A stretch of DNA of 64,000 nucleotides from an uncultured Actinomyces sp. (GCA_938014245.1 CALLSD010000018.1:55577-119576), one strand, 5' to 3'; shown: positions 47,223-55,833, counted from the stretch's first letter. Numbers and translations: made by a program. Notes: generated from the sequence alone by a model not told the origin.

Positions 47223-47792
47223 CTAAACTTCGGCCTCGCGGCGCATGATGAACTCGCGGTCAGCGTGGTCGCCGACCATGAACTCGTACTCACCGACCAG
47301 CTTAAACCCGTGGCGCCCGTAGAGTCGCTGTGCCCCGAAGTTTTCGCTGAAGCAGCCAATCCACAGGGGGCGCGGCCCGTCGGCAAGGAGGTAATCGATT
47401 GCATGCCGGAGCATCATCGATCCGCGCCCGCCACCTTGGTATTCCCGTAGCAGATAGAGGCGCTGAACTTCTCCGTCGGTGGGCTTCACGTCGGGGTGGG
47501 GGAGGTGCGCGGGGCAAACAGTCACGTAGCCGATCAATGTGCCTTCCGAGGCCGTGCGCGCATCAGTGCACTCTGGTGCAGTCGCGTCGGCCTCGCTTTC
47601 TTCAAGGAAAAGCAGCCAGGTTGGGCGCTGGGGGTCCGCGAGCTCGCCACGAAGGACTTCGGGGGAGTAGGCCTCGTGAATGAAACGATCAAGGTCTTCG
47701 GAAGAGTAAAGCTGCCCAAAAGTCTGGATGTAGCACGTGGAGGCAAGCGTGGACAGTGCCTCTGCATCTTCGGGCGTTGCGCGGCGCAGCAT
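47223..47792 (-). CDS. GNAT family N-acetyltransferase
   Basis: About 189 residues from the ATG at 47792, which has AAGGAGGGG upstream; the open frame extends 60 codons further but crosses a transporter remnant in another frame. The acetyl-CoA loop is YQGGGRGSMML, followed by the usual helix and the C-terminal ENFGAQRLYGRHGFKLVGEYEF. The substrate is unknown. The truncated EamA transporter ends 17 nt upstream on the same strand, so the gene was probably once in an operon with it. Confidence 0.88.
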   Translation of the reverse strand: MLRRATPEDAEALSTLASTCYIQTFGQLYSSEDLDRFIHEAYSPEVLRGELADPQRPTWLLFLEESEADATAPECTDARTASEGTLIGYVTVCPAHLPHPDVKPTDGEVQRLYLLREYQGGGRGSMMLRHAIDYLLADGPRPLWIGCFSENFGAQRLYGRHGFKLVGEYEFMVGDHADREFIMRREAEV

Positions 47793-47809
47793 AGTTTCCC
47801 CTCCTTGGG

Positions 47810-47968
47810 CTAGCCGATGACCATCAGAACGGTTCCGGCGCATAAACCAGCGATTCCCAATAAATACCGTCCCGAGACGCGCTCGCGCAACATGAGCGCT
47901 GAAAACGCAACTGTCACCGGTATCGAGAGCCTGCCGATGGGGGCATTGGGGAGGGAATCCGCATGTTT
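47810..47968 (-). pseudogene. C-terminal remnant of an EamA/DMT-type transporter
   Basis: In the minus-strand frame ending at the TAG 47812-47810, the sequence reads ADSLPNAPIGRLSIPVTVAFSA, then LMLRERVSGRYLLG and finally LCAGTVLMVIG. This is the last two helices of a drug/metabolite-transporter-type permease, including the ERVSGRYLLGI amphipathic turn. Reading upstream, the frame hits a stop within eight codons and no start is present. The first ~80% of the gene is therefore missing. The break falls at the edge of AT-rich intergenic DNA. Confidence 0.75.
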
Positions 47969-48237
47969 TCATGGGCAGTGCGAGTCGAAGTTTGTGAGTT
48001 AGTGGCGTCTACAGGTGCTTGAAAATTTATTTTACGCAGTATTGGTAGTCAGACCGCTGAAAGTGCCTGAAATTTCCTCAAAAAATTCCCGATACATTTA
48101 TGAATGCAAACTGTTGCGAGTGTTTTGCCCTGCCCTCATACTGTCTGTAGACAGTACAGGTGCAGGTTGACGCCCTAGTCTAAAACCTCAATATCCGCTC
48201 ATACCTCACCATAAGGTACCGACGAACAGGGAAGGCC
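47969..48237. other. AT-rich intergenic region upstream of the second GNAT gene
   Basis: No gene is seen in these 269 nt. The segment is AT-rich in its left part and contains a perfect palindrome at 48139-48156. The plus-strand promoter of the GNAT gene at 48238 must lie here. Confidence 0.5.
48139..48156. promoter_or_regulatory. 18-bp perfect palindrome upstream of a GNAT gene
   Basis: TACTGTCT-GT-AGACAGTA, with 8-bp perfect arms, ends 81 nt before the GNAT start codon. The size and symmetry fit a dimeric repressor operator. No regulator gene is adjacent. Confidence 0.5.
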
Positions 48238-48855
48238 ATGCACGTTTACTCTGCACGCCCAGAGCACATCGATAAGCTCGCTGAAATAGCGGGTGCTGCC
48301 TTCGAGAACTACCCTCTTCATACAGCAGTGAAGGGGCTACTGGCCGATCCGGAGGAATTCCCCAACTGGATTCGTGATGTCCACGCCGTCATGATTCGTG
48401 TATTCGCGCGTTATCACACCGTTCTGGTCCTTGAAGACCAGGGTGAAATCCTTGGAGGTGCTCTCTTGAATCATCGCCCGCCAGGGTTGCTTGAATACCT
48501 TCGCTATTGCAGGCCGCTCCTGGGCTATATGCGCTTTGATCGCCTTGTGCGTTTCTTTGCCTTTACCGAGGCCGCAGATACGGTAGTGCGTCGTGAATCC
48601 GATTTCGATTGGTTCCTGACCGTTATCGCCGTCGATCCTTCACGCCAGCATCAGGGAATCGGTCGGCGTTTCCTCGAGAGGGGAATCGAAGGATATGTGC
48701 GCTCCCACGGAGGTGGACGTCTCGCGTTCATTACCTGTACTCCCACGAATGCGAGCTTCTATTCCTCGGCTGGATATCAAGTCGTGGGGGAGCACTCGGT
48801 TTCTTTAGACGGGAACGACGTGCCCGTGTGGTCTTTTGAGAAAGTCATTGAGTAG
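48238..48855 (+). CDS. GNAT family N-acetyltransferase
   Basis: A 205-residue acetyltransferase. The fold is visible in VLVLEDQGEILGGALL (strands 2-3), the acetyl-CoA-binding VDPSRQHQGIGRRFLERGI (Q/RxxGxG/A) and the final CTPTNASFYSSAGYQVVGEHSV. The substrate is unknown. The ATG at 48238 has AGGGAAGG upstream. It has its own regulatory region with a palindrome and ends before a very strong bidirectional terminator. Confidence 0.88.
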   Translation: MHVYSARPEHIDKLAEIAGAAFENYPLHTAVKGLLADPEEFPNWIRDVHAVMIRVFARYHTVLVLEDQGEILGGALLNHRPPGLLEYLRYCRPLLGYMRFDRLVRFFAFTEAADTVVRRESDFDWFLTVIAVDPSRQHQGIGRRFLERGIEGYVRSHGGGRLAFITCTPTNASFYSSAGYQVVGEHSVSLDGNDVPVWSFEKVIE

Positions 48856-48913
48856 ATACCTGCTGGCGCGTTCGAACTGGAGGGATGAACGCACTTGAGG
48901 TTTCTACGATGAG

Positions 48914-48951
48914 TTTGGGGGCTTGGTATCAGGTGATACCAAGCCCCCAAA
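48914..48951. terminator. Bidirectional terminator between GNAT gene and the paralogue array
   Basis: A perfect 18-bp stem (48914-48931 with 48934-48951) with a 2-nt loop; A/T runs on both sides give U-tracts in both directions. It ends both the GNAT unit and the minus-strand array. Confidence 0.92.
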
Positions 48952-48973
48952 CTATCTATCGAGATCCAGTTCG

Positions 48974-51580
48974 TTATTGCTGCGCGGGTCCCTGTTGTCC
49001 CCAGGGATTAGGCTGCTGGCCCTGCTGATTGGGCTGTCCGCCTTGCTGTGGAGGCTGCCACTGCTGGCCACCTTGCTGGCCCTGCTGAGGTACGGCACCA
49101 TTGGGCTGACCCCACTGCTGTGTGGGCTGGCCTTGCTGCGGCTGTTGGCCCCACTGCTGTGCGGGCTGGCCCCATTGCTGCGGTTGCTGACCCCACTGTT
49201 GTGTGGGCTGGCCTTGCTGCGGTTGCTGGCCCCACTGCTGTGCGGGCTGACCGGACTGGCTGGCGTACTGCCTCCACTGGTCGCCTTGCATACCCTGCTG
49301 CTGACCCCACTGCTGTTGGCCTTGTTGGGGAGCCGCGCCGTACTGCTGCTGTCCCCATTGCTGGCCACCCTGCTGGCCCTGCGGGGGCACGGCGCCGTTG
49401 GGCTGACCCCACTGCTGTGCAGGCTGGCCTTGCTGCGGCCGCTGACCCCACTGAGGCGCAGGGGCCGGTTGCTGAGCAGGTGCCGGGGGAACGTATGACG
49501 GACCCCACTGTCGGGGAGCAGGAGCATATCCCTGCTGGCCATAGCCGACTCCCTGCTGCGGGGGCAGAGGCTGGCCCCACTGTTGCGGTGCAGCCGTTGG
49601 TTGCTGGCCAGGAAGCGGCACGTAGCTCTGTCGCTGGCTTTGCCTGGTCTGCTGCGGGGGCAGAGGCTGTCCCCATTGCTGTTGCTGCGGTTGCTGCTGC
49701 ATGGGGGCTGCGCCGTACTGCGGTTGTTGACCCCACTGCTGGGGAGCTTGCGCGGGCTGCTGCGAGGCCATGGGCGTGTAACCGGGCTGAGGCTGCTGTA
49801 CGTGCGGCGCTGGTGCCGGAGCAGGTGCAGGCGTGGGAGCCTGTGGCTGGACCTGCGGCGTTGGCGCAGGCTGGTACTGCGGAAGTGGTGTAGGCACCGG
49901 AGCCTGCTGAGGCTGAGCCTGAGGCTGTGCCGCGGGTACCTGCGCGCCTTGTTGAGAGTAACTCTGCGGTTCTTGTGTCGCTACCGGGCTGGAAACGGGC
50001 GTCGAATCGGCCTGATCCTGGGGTTCGGGCTGTGCTTGTTCGACCTCATCGTGCTCAGCCGCGGGAATAGTCTCTTCGACCGGTGCAGCTTCTTCGGCCG
50101 GTGCAGTTTCTTCCGCCTGTGCGGCCGCGAAGGCCTCGGTCTGCGGTTCCTGAGCAGCCTCTTCCGGCTCGCTCACCGCAGGCAGTGCAGATTCTGCAAC
50201 TTCCACCGGCTCAACGTCTGACGCGCCAGCGGGGTCTTCAGCTACAACCGGCTGCTCGGGCTGCGCTGGGGCGTGACGTGCTTCCGTCTGTGCGGGGAAC
50301 TGGGCTGCGGCGAATGAGGGAATTCCAGCCTCTGTTTGAGAGGGTTCTGGAGTTTGTTCCTGCGCCGAGGCCGGAGCATGAGCTGGCTTGTACGCCTGCT
50401 GGGTAGGTTGAAGCGGAGTGTGCGGAGCGGACGCCTGAGCGCGAGGAGCTTGAGGAACCTGCGGTTGGGTAGGCGTCGATGCCGCTGTGGAAGTAGGCGT
50501 TGAAGCTGCACCAGAGGGAGCACGCACTCCTCTGACGGGAGTGGCAATAGGCATTGAAGCTGTGGTGCCGGGCATTGCTCCGGGAGCTGCAGGCGCTGGA
50601 GCCGGCTGGGGGGCGCCACCGAGAGGAAGAGCTTCCTGCGACATCGGCGCGGATGCGGTAGCACCAGACTTCGCGCGCTTGCGATCCTCGCGAGCTTGAC
50701 GCTTCGCTGCACGTGCTTCTTCGCGTGCCTGCTGGCGCTGAGACTTCGCGGGGGTATCGGCCTTTCGTGAACGGCCTCGGAGGACAAAGAAGACAATTCC
50801 TGCAAGGACAACGAGACCACCAGCGACTGCTGCAGCGATGATCCATGTTGTTGAAGAAATTGAGCCAAGGAGAGAGCCTGACTTTGATGCAGAAGCAGTG
50901 CGGTTACGGTCGGGCGCAGCGGGATCTGTCGGCGCCGGTGTCAAAGGCTCAAATGAGGGAACGGGCGTACTGTACTGTGCGGCAACGGTCGCGTTGCCCT
51001 GGTAAGCATCCGTCTTCTTACCGTGGACGGCGACCTTTCCATCGGGCTTATTCCACAGGACGATCTGTTCGACGGGGGTGTATTTTGAATCGTCTCGGCG
51101 ATTGGCCCAGTAGTCGGTGAACTTTGCCCCTGCAGATGCGGAATCAAGGTCAAAAACCAGCGGGCGGATGCTGATGTAGCCAATATCGCGCGGGCGGCCG
51201 AGGAATTCGGTTTCCTGCATCAACTGTTCGCTTGAATAGACAAAGATAAACTCGCCCTTGTCATCAAGCGAATAGTACTTTCCGGCGTTTTCAGGACCTT
51301 CGAAAGGCGGGAAGATTGAGCAACGAGTGAAGTTATCACCTTGGGCAAACTCGATGCGATAGTCGTTATTCCCATTTGAAAACGACTTGCACTTGCCTTC
51401 GTCGATCTGCTTGGTGCGGTCATACACTTCAAGCGCGTGTCCGACGCTTCCCTTGTTGTAGACACTCAATGTCACCGAGACGGTCAAGTCTGAATCTGCA
51501 GCCTGCGCAGTTGTTGCAGTAGGGAGCACCAATGCTCCTGCAAGCACGAGTGTGGCCGCTGTCGAATACAAACGCTTCAT
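48974..51580 (-). CDS. Array protein 1: anchored ectodomain with very long Pro/Gln-rich tail
   Basis: An 868-residue protein and the last gene of the array. It has a Sec signal peptide (cleavage near TAQA-ADS, about residue 28) and an ectodomain of about 200 residues with a two-cysteine spacing (GKCKSF ... FTRCSIF) like its neighbours. One membrane helix (TWIIAAAVAGGLVVLAGIVFFVL, about 245-268) is followed by a basic stop-transfer and a cytoplasmic tail of about 600 residues. The tail is Ala/Pro/Glu-rich first, then a degenerate QQWGQ/QPQQGQP repeat. The ectodomain is the most divergent of the eight. The function is unknown. Confidence 0.75.
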   Translation of the reverse strand: MKRLYSTAATLVLAGALVLPTATTAQAADSDLTVSVTLSVYNKGSVGHALEVYDRTKQIDEGKCKSFSNGNNDYRIEFAQGDNFTRCSIFPPFEGPENAGKYYSLDDKGEFIFVYSSEQLMQETEFLGRPRDIGYISIRPLVFDLDSASAGAKFTDYWANRRDDSKYTPVEQIVLWNKPDGKVAVHGKKTDAYQGNATVAAQYSTPVPSFEPLTPAPTDPAAPDRNRTASASKSGSLLGSISSTTWIIAAAVAGGLVVLAGIVFFVLRGRSRKADTPAKSQRQQAREEARAAKRQAREDRKRAKSGATASAPMSQEALPLGGAPQPAPAPAAPGAMPGTTASMPIATPVRGVRAPSGAASTPTSTAASTPTQPQVPQAPRAQASAPHTPLQPTQQAYKPAHAPASAQEQTPEPSQTEAGIPSFAAAQFPAQTEARHAPAQPEQPVVAEDPAGASDVEPVEVAESALPAVSEPEEAAQEPQTEAFAAAQAEETAPAEEAAPVEETIPAAEHDEVEQAQPEPQDQADSTPVSSPVATQEPQSYSQQGAQVPAAQPQAQPQQAPVPTPLPQYQPAPTPQVQPQAPTPAPAPAPAPHVQQPQPGYTPMASQQPAQAPQQWGQQPQYGAAPMQQQPQQQQWGQPLPPQQTRQSQRQSYVPLPGQQPTAAPQQWGQPLPPQQGVGYGQQGYAPAPRQWGPSYVPPAPAQQPAPAPQWGQRPQQGQPAQQWGQPNGAVPPQGQQGGQQWGQQQYGAAPQQGQQQWGQQQGMQGDQWRQYASQSGQPAQQWGQQPQQGQPTQQWGQQPQQWGQPAQQWGQQPQQGQPTQQWGQPNGAVPQQGQQGGQQWQPPQQGGQPNQQGQQPNPWGQQGPAQQ
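48990..49760 (-). repeat. Degenerate coding minisatellite (QQWGQ repeat) in array gene 1
   Basis: The sequence encodes a run of units such as QPAQQWGQQPQQGQPTQQWGQ, of which a near-exact second copy is present, and a QPNGAVP.QGQQGGQQW block that also occurs twice. At DNA level it is a patchwork of repeated CCCCACTGCTG and GGGCTGGCC pieces, prone to slippage and to length change between strains. Confidence 0.85.
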
Positions 51581-51649
51581 TGAGGCATCCTTTGAAAGTG
51601 AATCACGCTATTTCAAGCATATCGAATTGTGAGGGGTGCGCAAAAACAG

Positions 51650-52720
51650 TTATTCCGAGGGTGGGGCAAAGGGATTTTTTCCCCGCTCTGTCTGGGAATC
51701 CCCGGGGAAAACCTCACTTTGGGCCGATGAAGACGAGGGCTGCGCGGATGGCGAATAATCCTGAACGGAGGGCACAACAGGCGCATCTTCCACATGGAAA
51801 TCATCTGAAAGTTTGAAGGGATTTTGCCCGGTGTCTCCGGGAGTTAGCGAGCCGGAAAAACCTGTCCCACTTTGGTAACTCAGCGGAACTGCGAAACCTC
51901 GCTGCTCGCGCTCCTTTCTCCTGCTGTTCGCACGCATGATCATGGGAACGCCGATGATTAAGAAGAGACAGACGACCGGAACCAGAATGATCTTGATAAT
52001 CGTCCCGATCCCGCGTGCAGGCCGGTAAGGAGTGGGGCTGGGGGATGGGGTATAGGGCGTGATGGAGCGGGTGTGTACTACTGCCTCGAGACCAGAAGGA
52101 AGCTCGGCGGGAACGACACCGTTCACTTCCTTGCGCTCGATTGCGTGGAAGTCGCTGAAGATCTGCACGCTCCCCTTCGCGCCAATCAGCGTTTCCGATG
52201 TGCTCATCCACTTCGCTTCATCAGCGGAGCTATCGTCTTCATCCAGTACCGCTCCCGGGCTGAGTTCCGAAATAGTCAGGTAGCTCCCCTGCAGGTATGC
52301 GTCATGGCGCGTCAATTTGACGTCACTGGGAAGCCCAAGATTGAGCTCCTCAAGTTTCAGGAGTTTTGCGGCAAAAGTAAGGTTTCCTTGGTCATCGATC
52401 TCGATGTAAGGATTAACAAAACGATTGAACTTTGTTGTAATTCTGCAATCATTCGAGTAAGTTCCCGCCTCAAAGTGCACTTCGGACCATTCCGTTACCT
52501 GGGGTACTGCTTCGCATGCTTTCTGATCGAGAATCTTGGAATAATCGCTGATATAGATTGAGTAGGTCACGCTCGATGTGGCCACAAAGAAGTACTCGGA
52601 AAGATCAACCTCGTTTCGCGCGGCTTGCGCCGGGGAGGCACCAAGTATCCCGCCGACAATGCTCAGCATGCACATACATGCAAGGAAAAGTGTTTTCGTT
52701 CGTCGTCGTAAGACCTGCAA
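51650..52720 (-). CDS. Array protein 2: two-Cys ectodomain membrane protein
   Basis: About 356 residues from the TTG at 52720, preceded by AAGGAA at good spacing; no ATG gives a complete signal peptide. The signal peptide (LFLACMCMLSIVGGILGASPAQA) is followed by an ectodomain with QKACEAV and NDCRITTKF cysteines, NPYIEIDDQGNLTFAAK, LSPGAV and the IERKEVNGVVPAELPSGLE segment. One membrane helix (IIKIILVPVVCLFLIIGVPM) precedes a Ser/Pro tail. That tail holds NPFKLSDD and ends NPFAPPSE. The function is unknown, and a cell-surface sensor or adaptor role is only an inference. Confidence 0.72.
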   Translation of the reverse strand: MQVLRRRTKTLFLACMCMLSIVGGILGASPAQAARNEVDLSEYFFVATSSVTYSIYISDYSKILDQKACEAVPQVTEWSEVHFEAGTYSNDCRITTKFNRFVNPYIEIDDQGNLTFAAKLLKLEELNLGLPSDVKLTRHDAYLQGSYLTISELSPGAVLDEDDSSADEAKWMSTSETLIGAKGSVQIFSDFHAIERKEVNGVVPAELPSGLEAVVHTRSITPYTPSPSPTPYRPARGIGTIIKIILVPVVCLFLIIGVPMIMRANSRRKEREQRGFAVPLSYQSGTGFSGSLTPGDTGQNPFKLSDDFHVEDAPVVPSVQDYSPSAQPSSSSAQSEVFPGDSQTERGKNPFAPPSE

Positions 52721-52775
52721 TGCTGATTCCTTGTCCGATAGTGCCAGATTACCGAGGCGCCCCAGCGGCGTGCGT

Positions 52776-53780
52776 TTAGTTCGACGGGGGTGCGTAGGGG
52801 TTTGTTGGCCCCTGAGTTGAAGAAGAGGGGTCAACGGTTGAAGGAGTTGAGTGCTCGGCAGAAGGCGCAAAAACCTCGTCTGCTGAAAGAGCGAAGGGAT
52901 TCTTCACGTGCGAGGCGGAAGTAGGTGTACTCGGCTGATAGGCGGCGGGGATGACGAAGCCACTGGTCTCTTGCTTGCGGCGTTTCTTATTAGCTCTCCT
53001 CACTAGGGCAATCGCCCCGAACACGATGGCAACGAAGCCGAACATGAAGTACTTACCGATAAAACTTGTGAGGAGCCTCGGGGTAGGAAGAGCGCCGGTG
53101 GCACGCCATGTAGGGCTTGGGGAAGAAGAGCGCTGGAGTACCTGAAGGCCGGTCGGCATGTCGGCAGCAGCAATGCCCTTGTACTCTTTGCGTTCTTGGG
53201 TGCGGAAATAATCATTCTGCTCGAGGGTTCCCTCTGCGCCAAGAACTGGCGCTGACGCATTTTCCCAGGTAACAGTGTCGGAGTATTCGCTTCGATCGAG
53301 AGCCGCACCCGGGGTTGCCTTTGTTCCCCGGAAATAAGTACCGCTCAGAGAAAAACGGCGGGAAGTAATCGAGGCGTCATTTGGAAATGTGAGCCCCAGA
53401 TCGTCAAGAGTGACTTGCTTTGCAGCAAAAGTAACGTTTCCGTTGCTATCGACGCCGATATAAGGATTGACGTGACGATTGAAGTCCGTCGTGATCTCAC
53501 AACGGCTGTAGTACTTACTTGTCGAAAAATCGACGATTGACCACTCCTGGACAAATGGCAGCGCAGTGCACGTGTCCTCAGTGATGGTCTGAGATTCGTC
53601 GGTCACAGTGACCCTGTATTGAGTGCGACCATCGCGCTCAATACGAACGTCCTCGTTGATTCTGATGTCTTTGTCCAAGGCATGTGCAGGCTGAGCCCCA
53701 GCGATGGGGAGAAAAAGAGTCAGCACGCAGGCGCATGCAAGGACAGGGGCGTGTGTGTGTCGATGAAGTGGCAGGTGCAT
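52776..53780 (-). CDS. Array protein 3: two-Cys ectodomain membrane protein
   Basis: A 334-residue paralogue of its neighbours. It has a signal peptide with cleavage near PAHA-LDK (about residue 34) and an ectodomain with ITEDTCTALP and SRCEITTDF cysteines. The conserved blocks NPYIGVDSNGNVTFAAK and DYFRTQERKEYKGIAAADMPTGL follow. The membrane helix FMFGFVAIVFGAIALV precedes a basic KKRRK stretch. The cytoplasmic tail has NPFALSADEVF and ends NPYAPPSN, the same two short motifs as array protein 2. It lies 55 nt upstream of array gene 2, in one likely operon. Confidence 0.72.
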   Translation of the reverse strand: MHLPLHRHTHAPVLACACVLTLFLPIAGAQPAHALDKDIRINEDVRIERDGRTQYRVTVTDESQTITEDTCTALPFVQEWSIVDFSTSKYYSRCEITTDFNRHVNPYIGVDSNGNVTFAAKQVTLDDLGLTFPNDASITSRRFSLSGTYFRGTKATPGAALDRSEYSDTVTWENASAPVLGAEGTLEQNDYFRTQERKEYKGIAAADMPTGLQVLQRSSSPSPTWRATGALPTPRLLTSFIGKYFMFGFVAIVFGAIALVRRANKKRRKQETSGFVIPAAYQPSTPTSASHVKNPFALSADEVFAPSAEHSTPSTVDPSSSTQGPTNPYAPPSN

Positions 53781-53837
53781 GCATGACTCCTTTGAGTGAG
53801 GCGGCCGTCAAGCGGCTGCGTCTCAGTGTGAACAATA

Positions 53838-54899
53838 CTAGTTTGTCGGCGGTGCAAAGCGGCTTCTCGGGGAAGACGAAGGATCGTCTGGCGTAACGCC
53901 GCTTTGCGCGGAAGACTCCGGCGGAGAAGGGATTCTCTCTTCGGGAGGAAGAACGAAGGGGGAACGAGGCGAAGCTCTTCCCTCCGCGTGGTCATCGCTG
54001 AGCTCCTCATCGACTTTTGCTTCGGTTTGACGATGGGATATTTGAGCGTCCTGCCGCTGTTTTGCATTCCATATTGAGTACACGCCGAAGGCTGCGAAGA
54101 CGAATACGCTCAGCCCCATGATCTTTTTGATGAGAGCGTCACCGTCGATGTCCACCAGTGGTGTAGGTGTTGGCGGAACCGAAGAAGAAGGCCGTGTTCT
54201 TGTGGCGCGTGGTGTCGCTTGCATAGATGGCGTTGGAGTTGCGACTACTTCAAGGTCTGTCGGGAGCTCGTCAGGCGCGACTTCCGGCATTGAAACGCGC
54301 CTGATTGATCGGAAATCGCTTGTAGGCGAAAAAGTACCAACAGCCGCAAGGGAAGAGCCAAGATCGCCACTCCACTGGACATGCACGCTGTTTCGTCGCC
54401 CGTCACTCACAGTGCCGCCGGGACTCATTTTTGAGATCTTCATGCTGATTCCCGCGAAGCTGAGATCTCGAGTGAGATAGGACGTGCCCTCTGGGAAAGA
54501 GACTTTGAAATCTTCAAAGCGAAGGGGACGGGTGACAAAAGTGAAGGTTCCATCCTCGCTGGCCTCCACATAAGGGTTGTTTAACGTGAAGAAACTCGCC
54601 TTGATCGAACACGTCTTGCGCTGTGGATCAGTGGAATAGGTGGTCTGGGCATTATTCCGCGCTTGAGGAAGAGCCTTGCAGCTATCCTCCGTGATCGTCC
54701 CCGAGGAGTCAAAAACCCACAGTTCGTACGACAACAATCCCATATCGTAGAAAACGAACGACTCGTGGATCGTCACGCGATTATTCACGGCATGCGCGGG
54801 AGTCCCTTGGAAAAGCAGAAGAAAAGCTCCCGCGCACACGCAACTCAGGACCCAAGCAAGCAATCGCCTCGGCAATGAAAAAGCCACGTACGCTCCCAA
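53838..54899 (-). CDS. Array protein 4: two-Cys ectodomain membrane protein
   Basis: A 353-residue paralogue. The signal peptide is LLAWVLSCVCAGAFLLLF with cleavage after AHA (about residue 37). The ectodomain cysteines lie in ITEDSCKALP and RKTCSIKASF. Conserved blocks are NPYVEASEDGTFTFVTR, KMSPGGTVSD and DFRSIRRVSMPEVAPDELPTDLE. One membrane helix (IMGLSVFVFAAFGVYSIW) precedes a tail with RSPFVLPPEERI that ends SRFAPPTN, degenerate forms of the motifs in proteins 2 and 3. The start codon lies 3 nt from the stop of array gene 5, so the two are tightly coupled. Confidence 0.72.
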   Translation of the reverse strand: MGAYVAFSLPRRLLAWVLSCVCAGAFLLLFQGTPAHAVNNRVTIHESFVFYDMGLLSYELWVFDSSGTITEDSCKALPQARNNAQTTYSTDPQRKTCSIKASFFTLNNPYVEASEDGTFTFVTRPLRFEDFKVSFPEGTSYLTRDLSFAGISMKISKMSPGGTVSDGRRNSVHVQWSGDLGSSLAAVGTFSPTSDFRSIRRVSMPEVAPDELPTDLEVVATPTPSMQATPRATRTRPSSSVPPTPTPLVDIDGDALIKKIMGLSVFVFAAFGVYSIWNAKQRQDAQISHRQTEAKVDEELSDDHAEGRASPRSPFVLPPEERIPSPPESSAQSGVTPDDPSSSPRSRFAPPTN

Positions 54900-54902
54900 C
54901 GT

Positions 54903-55748
54903 CTACTGGCCCAAGCCAGGGGAGGGGAGGGGAGGCGGAGAAGAAGGACGCGAGCGCTTACGAGCCGAGCGCGCGAGTATCGCGATGCTGACAATCAAGA
55001 TCACCATCGACGGGATGAGTAACTTCGAGCTCGGGCATAAACACGTCTCGCGATCCCCGGGATAAGGTAGCGCTCCCGTCGCTGGTGTGAAAGGAGTGCT
55101 CGTTGTCGAGGGCCTCGCCGGAATATCCTCGAGGCCAGAGGGAAGCTCGACGGGGGTGATTCCTTGATACTCAACGCGATTAGTCGTGCGGAAATCTTCC
55201 GCTTTCTCGATGGTTCCCGCGACGCCAACGATCTGAGGAACATCGTCCTTCCACGTAATAAAGCCCTTGACGCTATCGCTGACTTTTCCTCCGGGACTCA
55301 TCTGTGAAAGCTGACCAGTATCAGCGCTGAAGTGGAACTCGTGCTCTGTTAGGGAAGTTCCCGCGGGAAAAGTGATGTTGAGGTCCGACAATTGGATGCT
55401 CTTTGCCGCGAAGACAAAGTTCCCTTCTTGGTCAGTGCCAACATAGGGGTTCTTGTCGCGCGTGTATTCCGTAGCGATCTGGCAGTTGCTTGCCGCTGGC
55501 GCAGCTTTAAAGTGCACCTCTGACCACTCGATGACCTGGGAGAGGGAGTTGCACGTGTCCAGAGTGATGGTCTTCGTTAAGTCGACAATCTTCAAGCGGT
55601 ACGTGATTGATCCCGAGGCTGAGAGCGAATACTGCTCCTCGATCTGAACACCCTGATCTTGAGCGTGGGCGGGCGTCGCGCTCAGTGCAGCGGTAAGAGT
55701 GAGCGCGCAAGCGAGGGAGGCGGCGCGCTTCAGTAGAGAGAGCGTCAT
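54903..55748 (-). CDS. Array protein 5: two-Cys ectodomain membrane protein, short tail
   Basis: A 281-residue paralogue and the first gene of the five-gene unit. The signal peptide ends near PAHA-QDQ (about residue 29). The ectodomain runs from EEQYSLSASGSITYRLKIVD, with cysteines in LDTCNSL and SNCQIATEY, through NPYVGTDQEGNFVFAAK and MSPGGKVSD to DFRTTNRVEYQGITPVELPSGLE. A membrane helix (IPSMVILIVSIAILA) is followed by only about 20 basic and proline-rich residues. It lacks the NPF-type tail motifs of its neighbours. A strong hairpin upstream (55834-55866) separates it from the three-gene unit. Confidence 0.74.
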   Translation of the reverse strand: MTLSLLKRAASLACALTLTAALSATPAHAQDQGVQIEEQYSLSASGSITYRLKIVDLTKTITLDTCNSLSQVIEWSEVHFKAAPAASNCQIATEYTRDKNPYVGTDQEGNFVFAAKSIQLSDLNITFPAGTSLTEHEFHFSADTGQLSQMSPGGKVSDSVKGFITWKDDVPQIVGVAGTIEKAEDFRTTNRVEYQGITPVELPSGLEDIPARPSTTSTPFTPATGALPYPGDRETCLCPSSKLLIPSMVILIVSIAILARSARKRSRPSSPPPLPSPGLGQ

Positions 55749-55833
55749 CAGGATTCCTTCTGTTCAGCAGTTGATTTCCGAGGCCGGAGCGGGCTTGGTG
55801 CGTCTGTGAAGTGAGGGAGCGGTGGAGAAGACA

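Noticed and set aside
48990..49760. CRISPR array
   Set aside because: The repeats are irregular, in frame and coding, with no spacers of constant length and no cas genes.
48923..50846. Long plus-strand and alternative minus-strand open frames over the Gln/Pro repeat (Leu- or Arg/Thr-rich translations)
   Set aside because: They are shadows of the codon-periodic repeat in array gene 1; they have no ribosome sites, no family resemblance and extreme composition.
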